Shown here: piece by piece, positions 14,208 to 23,513 of the stretch
Layout: each line of letters starts with the position of its first letter
Position numbering within the stretch: position 1 is the stretch's first letter
Assembly: GCF_025998535.1 (NCBI RefSeq)
Contig: NZ_AP024233.1
Span: 3,062,001 to 3,126,000, forward strand
Source of the DNA: Desulfolithobacter dissulfuricans
GTDB taxonomy: Bacteria; Desulfobacterota; Desulfobulbia; Desulfobulbales; Desulfobulbaceae
DNA: 64,000 bases
Direction: 5' to 3'
Notes under the pieces: generated by a model
What the model was told of the DNA's origin: nothing
The model's database searches: none
Seen by the model: the letters and a program-made list of their open reading frames with translations, nothing else
Program-made: the position numbers and the translations under genes

Positions 14208-15482
14208 ATGTTGACCAGTCATGAGCGGCGTTCCGCGACATGGACCATCCGGCCCTGGCGCCGCGGCCTTGCCGTCCACCGCAAACTCAGCTATCCGGCC
14301 CGCTACGGCTGCTACCATGAGCTCATCACCCCGCAGGCCGTCTACCACATGGGCCTGGACGGGTTTCCCCGTTTCCTCCAGGGCACCGGCCCCGACTGGT
14401 CCCATCCCCAGGAATGGCTCAAGCTGACCCGGAACGGTGACTGGGTCTATTACTCCACCCAGGGCTACAGCGATCTCTTCGATCTCACCGGTGAATATTA
14501 TTATCCCCTGCTGCCCTATCCCTCCAATCCCATATTTCAGGGATCTCCCCACACCGTTCCCGGGGTAGCCGACCTCCTGGCCGCCCATGATCAGCATTGC
14601 GCCGAGGCCGCCCGGCTGGCCTCAACCTGTTGCTCCAGGCAGGAGACAGCCGTGCTGCGAAGTTTTTCCCGCTGGACCAGCACGCAAATCCGCCGCCACG
14701 CCGGAGCGCTGCACCGGCTCATCCAGGGTCGCATTCCGGTACTGCCACCGGACTGCCGTCATGTGGATTATGACGTTTTGCCGATCCTGCTCACCGAAGG
14801 GTGTCTGGCCAACTGCGGATTCTGCCGGATCAAGACCGGCACCGAATTCCGGCTTCGATCACAAAGGGAGGTGCGGGATCAGCTTGAAGGAATGAAAAAT
14901 CTGCTGGGGGAAGAAATCGGCAACTACCGGGCGGTCTTTCTTGGCCAGCATGACTGCCTGGCCGCCGGCAGCCGTGCCATTGTCCAGGCGCTTGACCAGA
15001 TCGAGGCCACCCTGGCCCCGGGCACGGTTCATGTCCGGAAACCGGTGGCCTTTCTCTTTGGCTCTACCCGCTCCCTTCTGGCCCTGGACGACGACGATCT
15101 CAGGCGACTCGATCGGTCTCCATTCAGGATAGTTGTCAATATCGGCCTGGAATCCTTTGATCAGGAGACCCTGGAGATCCTGAAAAAACCGGTCCGGGCA
15201 GAAGAGAACTGGCTGGCTCTGCAAAAAATGGTGACCATCAACCGCCGCTATCCGGGAATCAGCATCAGCGGTAACCTGGTCCTGGGCGACGGGCTCGGCA
15301 GCGGTCATATACAGCGAACCCTGGATGTTCTCAGCGAACTGCCCCGGTCCCAGCCCGGCTCCACCCTTTATCTCTCCCCCCTCGCCGGAGCCTGCCGAAC
15401 AAGGGATATCCTTGCAATCCTCCGCCGACTTAAAGACCTCATGCGCCTGGAGATCTATCCCTATCTTATCCAGCAACTCTAA
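14208..15482 (+). CDS. Radical SAM protein of the nickel locus
   Basis: This is a 424-residue radical SAM enzyme. The 4Fe-4S motif CLANCGFC has cysteines at residues 199, 203 and 206 (Cx3Cx2C), preceded by an about 190-residue N-terminal domain I do not recognise. Later barrel motifs include VVNIGLESFDQETLEILKKP, which is typical of radical SAM strands. The ATG at 14208, two bases after the tonB stop with AGGTG overlapping it, is preferred to an upstream in-frame start inside tonB. No SPASM-type cysteine cluster is seen at the C-terminus. As the last gene of the FmdE-like/exbB/exbD/tonB operon it may modify the metal chelator or process the imported complex; both are guesses. Confidence 0.8.
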   Translation: MLTSHERRSATWTIRPWRRGLAVHRKLSYPARYGCYHELITPQAVYHMGLDGFPRFLQGTGPDWSHPQEWLKLTRNGDWVYYSTQGYSDLFDLTGEYYYPLLPYPSNPIFQGSPHTVPGVADLLAAHDQHCAEAARLASTCCSRQETAVLRSFSRWTSTQIRRHAGALHRLIQGRIPVLPPDCRHVDYDVLPILLTEGCLANCGFCRIKTGTEFRLRSQREVRDQLEGMKNLLGEEIGNYRAVFLGQHDCLAAGSRAIVQALDQIEATLAPGTVHVRKPVAFLFGSTRSLLALDDDDLRRLDRSPFRIVVNIGLESFDQETLEILKKPVRAEENWLALQKMVTINRRYPGISISGNLVLGDGLGSGHIQRTLDVLSELPRSQPGSTLYLSPLAGACRTRDILAILRRLKDLMRLEIYPYLIQQL

Positions 15483-15599
15483 CAGGCTGTTGAAAAACGT
15501 AGCGAGCGAAGTAGGTTCTCAACGGCCTGCCAAGGGTTGAGCCCTCAACAAAAAAATTCAGCGCGGACCGGAGACCCGCGCCGGTAGGAGTTCCGGGCC
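15483..15599. other. Short intergenic region between convergent genes
   Basis: No gene is visible. It contains a small GTTGAG/CTCAAC hairpin followed by A/T-rich sequence (about 15536-15558) that could weakly terminate the nickel operon. A CAGGCTGTTGAAAAACG stretch follows directly after the radical SAM stop codon. Confidence 0.4.
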
Positions 15600-16065
15600 T
15601 TACAGCTTCTTCAGGAACTCCTGCTGGGCGCTGGTCAGGACATTTCTGGTATCATGGATACACTGGAGATGAACCATGGTTGTCCTGGTCTTCAGCCGGG
15701 CAATGGTCTTGACCAGCGGCCGGAGCTCCTCCAGGCTCTTTCCGGCAAAGATCCCCTCGACTACCTGCTTTTCAAGGGCCGCCATTTTTCGGTCCGAGCC
15801 GGCGGACAGTGCTAATGCTCTCCTTGCGCACCACCATTAGTCTGCTCTTCTGTTCATCGCTCAGATTCAGTTCCGGGTTATCCCACTGCTGCATCAGCAG
15901 CTTGGTCAGATGGGGCAGTTTGCCGGTGATCAGAAAAGGGGGCGTTTTTTTCTGCTGCCCAGGTCCTACGGAGCCACCGTGGCCCTGGGCAAACAGCCCG
16001 GCAGCCGAGAAGGTGACGGTCATCAGAACAGCGACGGCAACGAGCAGGACCTTTCTTTGCAACAT
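15600..16065 (-). pseudogene. Spy/CpxP-like periplasmic protein, frameshifted
   Basis: This is a secreted protein of about 154 residues with a signal peptide (LLVAVAVLMTVTFSAAGLFAQ) and two LTxxQ-type motifs (LNLSDEQKSRL and LTSAQQEFL), the mark of Spy/CpxP periplasmic chaperones and metal-sensing relatives. The start at 16065 has AGGAG 8 bp upstream. The frame breaks at an A5 run on the coding strand (15785-15789): with four As the product reads LGPKMAALEKQVVEG without interruption. So it is one inserted base, either an assembly error or a real mutation. It is convergent with the radical SAM gene. Confidence 0.75.
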
Positions 16066-16475
16066 TCTTGAACTCCTGATTTTTTTTGTTGAATACGACG
16101 TTATTGGAGCTGACCTGAAGGAACAACTCGCGAGAATAACAATCAATCACAGATCCTGTGGTGCAAAGATTCTCCCGGGCTGTCCAGATAAACCAGCATA
16201 ACTGGACCATATTTCAGAACTGTCCAGCCACAACAAACCATGAAAATCATCCTGCAATCACTTAAGGTTGTGGTGATTTTCGGATAAAAGACACGGTCTT
16301 AAGCGGCAGGAATGTCCGGGGGTATCCGGGGTGCGATGGTCACTGGCTGCCAGAGGAAAGAAAAGACCTGTCTGGCTCAGGTGATGACAAAACGTGGAGA
16401 GCAACAGGGAATAGGGAGTAGAACACCGCCGGAACCGGTCATGCCGCGGCGGACAAAGAAGGAAAACCAGGCCGG
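16066..16475. other. 410-bp region without a gene
   Basis: No coding region is supported. It contains a hairpin with arms at 16242-16251 and 16272-16281 (GAAAATCATC and GGTGATTTTC), which may end transcription of the kinase operon. A shorter CTGGAC/GTCCAG inverted repeat lies at 16202-16227. A promoter for the Spy-like gene must lie here, but I see no clear -35/-10. Confidence 0.4.
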
Positions 16476-19400
16476 TCAGGCTCCATGCAGGGCCTGGTTG
16501 ACCACCAGACCGAGCTCGAGCAGGGTATAGGGCTTGCACAGAAGCTGGCCGGCCCCCATGGCCTGGGCCTTTTTCACCTCCTCGCTCCGGGAAAAACCAC
16601 TGGCGATGATGGCTTTCTGATCCGGATGGATCTTGATGATCTCTGCATAGGTCTCGCAGCCGTTTATCCCCGGATCCATGATCATGTCAAGAAGGATCAG
16701 ATCCACGCTCCTGGAACGGAGCCAGGCAATGGCCTCTTCCCCGGAGGCAACCGTATGCACGGAGTAGCCGAAAAGCTGCAGCATCTTCCGGGTTATATCC
16801 CGCTGGGTCTCCTCGTCATCGACCACCAGGATCCGCTCACCCCGGCCACGCAGGTCTACCATGGAGAGTGAGTCCTCCAGGACAGCGGGACGCTCTTCGC
16901 TGGCCGGAAAAAAGAGGCTGAAGACGGTTCCCTGGCTATCGCTTTCCACGGTCACACTACCCCGTGATCCTGGACCGTGTTCCAGACCACGGCCAGGCCA
17001 AGCCCGGTTCCGCTCTTGCCCATGACCTTCTTGGTATAAAACGGCTCGAAGATACGCTCCAGATCCCCGGGTGATATGCCACTGCCGTTGTCCTGGACAC
17101 GCAGGACCACAAACTCCCCGGCTTCAAGCGACACATCGGCCCCATCCCCGCTGACAGACCGGCCACCGGTGCTCACCACCACCCGACCGCTGGTGGCCAC
17201 GGCCTCGGCGCCGTTGAGCACCAGATTCATCAGACACTTGCTGATATGAACCGGAGAACAGGTGATGACCTGCGGCTCCCTGGCCAGTTCGGTATGGAAC
17301 TGGACCCCGGGAAAACGGGCGCTGATCTGCTGATGTTCCGGCGAGTCAAAATACTCCCGGACCAGGTCGTTGACATCCACCACCTCGCGGACTCCGGCCG
17401 CGCCCCGGGCCACGGTCAGCAGGTCGGCCACCACGGCCGCCGCCCTCTCACCGGCCCGCTGCATGGTCTTGATCGGCGCATACAGCTCGGAGCCCTCGTC
17501 CAGCTGGCCGAGCAACAGTTCGGGATAGCTGACGATCCCGGAGAGGATGTTATTAAGGTCATGGGCCACCCCACCGGCCATGAGGCCGATGGCCTCCATC
17601 TTCTTCACCTGCTGCAGCTTGTGACGCAGGACCTCTTTTTCCTCTTCCTCCTGCTTTTCCCGCGTCAAATCATCGTAGACCGCAACAATCTCGCCGGAAG
17701 GCAGCTTATAGACCATGTTCTCGCGCCAGCCCTGGAGCCGCTCGTCCTCGTACCAGGACAGCGGATGCCTTTTCGGCCGGCCGGTTTTCCAGACCTCGCG
17801 GAAAACCTCAAGCAGGCCGAGCTGCGCCACTCCGGGGAAGACCTCGGACACCCTTTTGCCGATCAGGTCCTCCCGCCGGACCCGCTCGATCCGTTCTCCG
17901 GCCCGGTTGAAATCCTTGAAAATAAAATCCGCTCCCTTATCCACTGCCTCGTAGACCGCCACCCCGGAGCTGGAATGTTCAAACAGCTCCTTGTAGACCA
18001 GCTCGGTCTGTCTCCGTTTCTCCTCCTCCTTCTTCAGGTCGCGAAGATCCACGTCCACACAGTAAAGCTCCCGTCCCCCGGCCCGGTTGGTCAAAAGGAC
18101 ATGGGTGGAGTAGACCGGCACCGGATTCCCGTCTTTGTCCCGCAGAACCTGCTCCGCCGGCGGAATAGGCGTATCGTTGTCCAGGCAGTCCTGGATCGCA
18201 CCAAGGACCTCGTCCCGTATTTCCTCGGGGATGGTCAGGTCCTCCAGCTGGCGGCCACAGGCCTCCTCGGCCGTATAGCCGTACAGTTCCTCGCTGGTTC
18301 TGTTCCAGAAAAAGACCCGCCGGTTCTCGTCATAGCCCTGGACAGCGACCTTGTGCAGGCTGTCAACCAGGGAACGGAACCGTTCCTCGCTGGCTGCCAG
18401 CTCCGCAGTCCGGCGGGAAATGGTAGCCTCGAGGTTTTGCACATGGTTCTTGATCTGGCCGGCCATGAGAGAAAAGGTTCGGGCCAGTTCGCCGATTTCA
18501 TCCCTCCCGGCCACGGGCAGAGCCACGTCCATGTTACCCTGGCGCAGGCCGGCCGCAGCCTCGGTCAACCGAACGATATTGCCGGTAATGCTGTGCTGGA
18601 GAATGCGGGAGATAACAATGGCCGAGACCAGCCCGGCGGCAAAAATAGCCGCCATGGCGCCGGCCGCTATCCGATAGGCCCGGCTGATATGGAGCTGGGC
18701 CCGCTCCATCTGCTGTTTGGACTCGTTGATCAGGATGGCCGAAACCGGAGCCACTGCCTCGGCCTGGAGGGCGAAATCATGCAGTTTTTCCCGCAGAGCG
18801 CGGTCGGTGGAGAGGATATCATCGGCGGTCTTCCTGCACTGCTCCAGGAGGTCTAAAAGCTTCAACTTTTCCTCCTGGCTAAGCTCCGTCGACTGTTCCA
18901 GTGCCTGGATGATCCGGAAACGAACGTTAAAGGCCGACTGCATGTAGGGCCGCTTCCTGGTCAGCAGATAGTCCTTGGATGCCAGAAGCATCTGCCGGTG
19001 CAGATCCTCCAGGGAATGGAGCCTGGAAATTTTCTCGTCGATCTGCCGGGCAATCGTCCGGAACCGATCCTCGAGACCGCGCTCGGGCACCGCCAGCCTG
19101 GTCACCAGTTCGATGGCCTCGATGGAGGTCCGGGCGAATCGTCTCGCCAAAGAGAGGTAGAGATTGAACTTGCTGGTCAGGTCTGTGCGGTTCAGTTTCT
19201 CCCGCAGCAGGGTACTGGTGTTGATGGCCCGGGCTGCCTCGCGGATGGATGGCTGGGCATAGCGGATATGGGCCTTGTTGAGCCCCATGACTGGATACTG
19301 GATCAGAAAATCATCCATCAGTCGCCGGGCCTTCTCCATGCTCCGGTCCATTTCCAGGGTCAACCGGCCGATCTCGCTGCTGGCACTGATGGCCCGCTCG

Positions 19401-19528
19401 GCATGGCGGATATACCAGAAGGTGAAGCAGCCGGTGACCGCCAGGGACAACAGCATCACCAGCAAGATGAGCAGACCGGCGGACATCTTGCTGCCCACGC
19501 TGAGGCGATGCCAGTAGTTTCGGATCAT
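16476..19528 (-). pseudogene. Hybrid sensor histidine kinase with receiver domain, frameshifted
   Basis: This is a large membrane sensor. In order it has membrane helix 1 (about residues 17-38), a helical periplasmic domain, helix 2 (about 288-310), HAMP, two PAS domains (about 385-500 and 515-625), HisKA with the phospho-acceptor in GGVAHDLNNILSG, and an HATPase ending GTGLGLAVVWNTVQDHG. The frame then stops. Continuing at 16955 in another frame are MTVESDSQGTVFSLFFP and a receiver domain (ILVVDDEETQRD, DLILLDMIMDPG, KPYTLLEL). A missing G in the G4 run of the coding strand (16960-16963) explains it: five Gs give DHGGSVTVES, matching the intact paralogue at 61155. The start overlaps the stop of the binding-protein gene by 4 bp. 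Confidence 0.85.
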
Positions 19529-20799
19529 GGATTTTTTGTGACCTGCGGGGTTGCCGGGAAGGAAAACCGGACATTATGTCGCAATCCATCAACCCCGGAA
19601 GCCGGGTCATCCTGCCTGAGGATATGGAAGACAGGAGTGGCGCAGTCGCCGAATTCATCGCAATGGAGCCTACCGGTTACCCCATCTTCCCTGTCCATGG
19701 AACGAAGGGCGTCACGCAGGGCCTGGCGTCCGACCAGCAACTCTCCCCCGGGACCCGGGACAGCCACCTGTTCGATGGCGTCAAAGAGCAGCCGGGCCGC
19801 ATCAAAACCTGAAAGATAATACCCGGTAGGCGGTTCCTCACCGTAGCGGACAACATACCGTTTTCCCAGTTCCCTGCCGGCCGGGGTATCCGGGATATCC
19901 GGGCCGACAAAATACATCCCGCGTCCCAGCTCCCCCACCGACTGAATAAAGGAGTCTTCGATCAGTGCGCCGTCACTCATCAGCAGGATCCCGTCAAGTT
20001 CGGCCATATTACGAGCCTGGCGAAGGATATGCGTTCCCTCGGGCTGGAACAGGGGAAAGAAAAGCAGCTGGGCTCCCGAATCATGGACCGCGGTCAGCAC
20101 CGGCTCCATATTCGAATCGCCTTTATTGACCGAGGTCGCCAGAGTGATGGTTCCGCCGAGCCGGATGAACTCGGCCGCAAACCCGTCGGTCAGCCCCCGG
20201 GTGTAGATATCACCATCGTTGATGGTGGCGACCCGCCGAATGCCCAGCTGACGGTAGACAAAATAGGCAGCAGCCTTGCCGGCGTTTTCCTCGTTGAAGG
20301 CGGTGCGGAAATAACCCGGATGGTGATTGGGTGCCTCTTTCCCGCCCATGGAGGTCAGGAATGGAGCCGAATTGTTACCGGAAATCATGGTCAGGCCGGC
20401 ATCGGACATGGCCTGGGAAGCGGCAGCCGCAGCTCCTGAACAAGTGGTACCGTACAGGGCCACGGTCTGCGGATCGGCAATGACCTTCAGGGCCGCGTTG
20501 GCCCCGCCCTCGGCCGTACAGCCGGTATCCTCGATCTGCAGAACCACCGGATGGCCTGCAATCTTCCCGTCCCGCTCCTCCAGGGCCAGTTCCAGGCCAC
20601 GGATCTGTTCCTGGCCCAGGGACGCTATCTTACCACTCAGGGCCTGCAGCACCCCGATCCGGACCGGTGCCTCGGATAAAATTTCCACACAACCCAGGGG
20701 GTCCCCGCAGACCAGCTTGTGCTCCGGACCGTTGCATCCGGCGGTAACAAGCAACAGAAACAAAGGAAGAAACCAGTGCCGCCAGATTCCCATTACCAT
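19525..20799 (-). CDS. Periplasmic substrate-binding lipoprotein (LivK-like), sensor partner
   Basis: This is a 424-residue type I periplasmic-binding fold protein of the branched-chain amino acid (LivK) type. The signal peptide is followed by a lipobox LVTAGC with Cys22, so it is predicted to be lipid-anchored. The motif VRIGVLQALSGKIASLGQEQ opens the mature domain, with GTTCSGAAAAAS and HHPGYFRTAF further on. GGGAG stands 7 bp before the ATG. No permease or ATPase genes are next to it. Instead its stop overlaps the start of the hybrid kinase, so it probably acts as a ligand-binding partner of that sensor rather than in transport. The ligand is unknown. Confidence 0.8.
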   Translation of the reverse strand: MVMGIWRHWFLPLFLLLVTAGCNGPEHKLVCGDPLGCVEILSEAPVRIGVLQALSGKIASLGQEQIRGLELALEERDGKIAGHPVVLQIEDTGCTAEGGANAALKVIADPQTVALYGTTCSGAAAAASQAMSDAGLTMISGNNSAPFLTSMGGKEAPNHHPGYFRTAFNEENAGKAAAYFVYRQLGIRRVATINDGDIYTRGLTDGFAAEFIRLGGTITLATSVNKGDSNMEPVLTAVHDSGAQLLFFPLFQPEGTHILRQARNMAELDGILLMSDGALIEDSFIQSVGELGRGMYFVGPDIPDTPAGRELGKRYVVRYGEEPPTGYYLSGFDAARLLFDAIEQVAVPGPGGELLVGRQALRDALRSMDREDGVTGRLHCDEFGDCATPVFHILRQDDPASGVDGLRHNVRFSFPATPQVTKNP

Positions 20800-21034
20800 T
20801 CAAACACTCCCTGACTCGATTCCGGTTCGCGGCTTCATGGCTACACCCACTGCGGTGGAAGGTAGAGCTCACCTGTTTGCAGTATAGGTGGCGACCGGCG
20901 TATCTGGCAAGGAGAGTGGCGGTAAAATTCGCAGGAAGTTCAAAAGAAATGTCCCTGGACATTATCCTGCGTCGCCCGGAATAATCCAGGCATGAAAAAC
21001 AATTTCGATCCGGAGAGATACGACAGGAATGCTC
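20800..21034. other. Intergenic region upstream of the binding-protein/kinase operon
   Basis: No gene is seen here. It should hold the promoter of the 20799-16476 operon (reverse strand), but no element stands out. Confidence 0.3.
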
Positions 21035-21074
21035 AAAAAAAGTGCCACTCCCGCCAGGACGGTGGGAGTGGCAC
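21035..21074 (-). terminator. Rho-independent terminator of the phosphoesterase gene
   Basis: Arms GTGCCACTCCCGCC (21042-21055) and GGTGGGAGTGGCAC (21061-21074) form a nearly perfect 14-bp GC-rich stem. On the reverse strand it is followed by seven Ts (21035-21041). It sits just after the stop of the gene at 21118. Confidence 0.85.
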
Positions 21075-21117
21075 AACGTGGAATGGAGCGATAAAAGCGG
21101 TACGGTCTGGTTGCGGC

Positions 21118-22197
21118 TCACACCCTGGTCAGCTTGCGACCGCCGACGATCATGTCGTTGTTCTCATAGAAACCAAGGACGGCCATGTCGTTGGCCGGGG
21201 AGGACTCGCGGTACTGCTGGTCCCGCCACCAGGAGGCCTGCAGCAGGGCCTGGCGGGCCGCAAGATGGGTGGCCTCGCTGACTCCGACCATGGGCGTCTT
21301 CCAGGAAAGCTGTTCATGGGTCACGGTAAAGATACTGTAGCGCATGGGATGTGAGTTCAGGGACGGCAGGGCGAAATACTGGACACTGTTGAGTTCCCGG
21401 GTATGCAGACCGATATGGCGGTGACCGGAAAAGGCGATGGGCGTGGCCTGGACGTTTTTTTCGAGAACCGACCGGACTTCGGCCGCATTGTCAATACAGA
21501 ACCACTGTTTGGGGCCACCGCGCAGCTCATCGACCGACCAGGGCAGGAAGTTATGGTGCATGAAGACCAGGTTCACCTGGTCACTGTGGGAAAAAAGCTC
21601 CTGATCCAGCCAGTGGAGCTGTTCATCGGGCAGCCGACCGCCCCACTTCTTCTCTTCAGCGGGCAGGCAGGCATCCAGGGCGATGAGACGCAGACCGGGA
21701 ACAATCTGCCTGGCATAGTAGCGGCGAGCGGAATCATCGTAGCCAAAGCCGGCAAAATACTTCCTGAACTCCCCGTCGCTCAGGTAGGTGAACCCCTGGC
21801 GCAGCTTCTTTGGATTGGCCGGCCGGTAATCGTGGTTACCGCTGATGACAAAAACCGGAGCCTTGAGAACGGACAGGGCATCCCGGACCACCCTGGCATT
21901 CTCCAGCTCGCCATCCTGGAGTAGATCACCATTGACCATGACAAAGGCCAATTCCTCCTCCCGATTGAGATCATCAACCGTGTGCTGCAGACATTCGATA
22001 CTGTGAGCGCTCATCTTCATTTTGTTCACCCCACGGATGTCCACATGGGGATCTGAAATAACCGCAAAACGTACCGGCTGCAGCGGGGTGGTTGCCGGGG
22101 CGGCAAAGACACGCCTGCCGCCACTCGTCATCACCGCCGCCCCAAGCAGGGACAGGGTGGTGGTTCCGATAAACTGACGTCTTGTAACAGGTTTCAT
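21118..22197 (-). CDS. Tat-exported metallophosphoesterase
   Basis: This is a calcineurin-like phosphoesterase of about 359 residues. The N-terminus has a twin-arginine signal (TRRQFIGTTTLSLLGAAVM), so it is exported folded. The metal-binding blocks are all present: SDPHVD, NGDLLQDGE, SGNHDYR, FMHHN and SGHRHIG. Two adjacent ATGs lie at 22200 and 22197; GGAG favours 22197 by spacing. It stands alone, with its own terminator. The substrate is not predictable; a role in phosphate-ester or nucleotide scavenging would fit the neighbouring phosphonate operon, but that is inference. Confidence 0.85.
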   Translation of the reverse strand: MKPVTRRQFIGTTTLSLLGAAVMTSGGRRVFAAPATTPLQPVRFAVISDPHVDIRGVNKMKMSAHSIECLQHTVDDLNREEELAFVMVNGDLLQDGELENARVVRDALSVLKAPVFVISGNHDYRPANPKKLRQGFTYLSDGEFRKYFAGFGYDDSARRYYARQIVPGLRLIALDACLPAEEKKWGGRLPDEQLHWLDQELFSHSDQVNLVFMHHNFLPWSVDELRGGPKQWFCIDNAAEVRSVLEKNVQATPIAFSGHRHIGLHTRELNSVQYFALPSLNSHPMRYSIFTVTHEQLSWKTPMVGVSEATHLAARQALLQASWWRDQQYRESSPANDMAVLGFYENNDMIVGGRKLTRV

Positions 22198-22200
22198 CAT

Positions 22201-22533
22201 GTCTCCTCTCTTGTTTCTTTTCCCAGGATTATTTCTCTTGGCCCCAAACACCATAGTTTTGGCCGCCGTGGATCCCTATCCCGGCCGGGGCCCTCTGTTT
22301 GCTCCACAAATCCTGCGCTCTCAATATCCTGTTCCTGTTACAACCCGGTTACCAATCCATTACAGGACCATTAGGATCAGTCCACCTCCTCCCCTCGAAC
22401 TTACACAATCTTTCACTAACAGAGAAATCATACGTCCCTAACCATTCCGTAATCAGCACCTAACACAGGCTCTGTAGTCTCCCACTTGTTGCACGGATGA
22501 TGTCTCCAGTGGAGAGCATCCTGTCCTCCTACC
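22201..22533. other. Intergenic region between the phosphoesterase and phn operons
   Basis: A 330-bp stretch of divergent upstream sequence with no supported gene. It presumably holds promoters for both the phosphoesterase (reverse) and phnC (forward). I see no convincing Pho-box repeat. Confidence 0.3.
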
Positions 22534-22563
22534 AGAGCCGGACCAGTTACCGGGTCCGGCTCT
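22534..22563 (+). promoter_or_regulatory. Strong GC-rich hairpin in the phnC leader
   Basis: AGAGCCGGACC (22534-22544) pairs perfectly with GGTCCGGCTCT (22553-22563) around an 8-nt loop, 24 bp before the phnC start. No T-run follows, so it is not a classical terminator. It could stabilise the mRNA or modulate translation, or be the end of an upstream transcript. Confidence 0.55.
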
Positions 22564-22587
22564 CCCTCCTGCCAAGGAGAAGTACAC

Positions 22588-23445
22588 ATGATCAACCTGG
22601 AAAATGTAACGCTTGGCTACAACGGAAAACCGGTCCTAAACAACGTGAACCTCCACATGGAACAAGGGGAGTTTGTCGGGATTATCGGCCTGTCCGGGGC
22701 GGGGAAATCCACTCTCCTCATGTCGCTGATCGGCAGTATCGATATCCTGGCCGGTCGCTACCGGGTGGGCGAATACCAACTGGGCAACATATCCAAAAAA
22801 CAGCTCAAGGAGCTGCGCTCCCGGATCGGTTTCATCTTCCAGGGCTACAACCTGGTGGACAGGCTGAGCGTCCTGCACAACATCATGAGTGGCATGCTCG
22901 GCCGCATGCCCCTGCCCAGGGCCCTGGTCAAGTGCTATGACCGGGACTCCCTGGCCAGGGGCTATGAATACATGCAGACCGTGGACCTGGTCGATGTCGC
23001 CCACCAGCGTTGTGATGCGCTCTCCGGCGGACAACGCCAGCGGGTGGCCATCGCCCGGGCCCTGGCCCAGGAGCCTGACATTCTGCTGGCCGATGAGCCC
23101 GTGGCGGCCCTGGACCCCAGGAGCGCGACCCGGGTCATGGACATCCTTAACACCATCAATTCCCGCTACGGTGTCACCATCATCGCCAACCTGCACCACC
23201 TCAGCTTTGCCAGGGAGTACTGTTCCCGCATCATCGGTATCGCCGAAGGCGGGATCGTCTTTGACGGCAGCCCCGCCGAGCTGGCCCAGGCCCATCTGGA
23301 TCGGATCTACCATGTCACAAACAGTGCCCGGCCTGAAGAAAACGTGGCAGAGGTCGAGCGGTCTTTGCCCATCGGCGGGGCCAGCCCCTGTCCCCGGTTC
23401 AACAAGAATATACTGATCCCCGTGAAAGAGGCGGCAGGCATCTGA
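22588..23445 (+). CDS. phnC: Phosphonate ABC transporter ATPase PhnC
   Basis: This is the ATPase of the phosphonate importer, 285 residues. Walker A is GLSGAGKST, the Q-loop FIFQGYNLVDRLSVLHN is typical of PhnC, the signature is LSGGQRQRVAIARAL, Walker B is ILLADEPVAALDP, and the H-loop is in NLHHLS. The C-terminus extends about 40 residues past the usual domain. AAGGAG precedes the ATG. It is the first gene of phnCDE-GHIJKLMN. Confidence 0.93.
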   Translation: MINLENVTLGYNGKPVLNNVNLHMEQGEFVGIIGLSGAGKSTLLMSLIGSIDILAGRYRVGEYQLGNISKKQLKELRSRIGFIFQGYNLVDRLSVLHNIMSGMLGRMPLPRALVKCYDRDSLARGYEYMQTVDLVDVAHQRCDALSGGQRQRVAIARALAQEPDILLADEPVAALDPRSATRVMDILNTINSRYGVTIIANLHHLSFAREYCSRIIGIAEGGIVFDGSPAELAQAHLDRIYHVTNSARPEENVAEVERSLPIGGASPCPRFNKNILIPVKEAAGI

Positions 23446-23513
23446 AGAGGTTTCAGGTTCTGTCCCGCCAGCGGGTTTTTTGTAACCTCACACACATTTA
23501 AAGGAGAGAAACG

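Noticed and set aside
17246-18856. A 536-residue open frame on the forward strand
   Set aside because: It lies entirely opposite the first hybrid kinase, has no family motifs and arises from GC-rich codon bias in the antisense strand.
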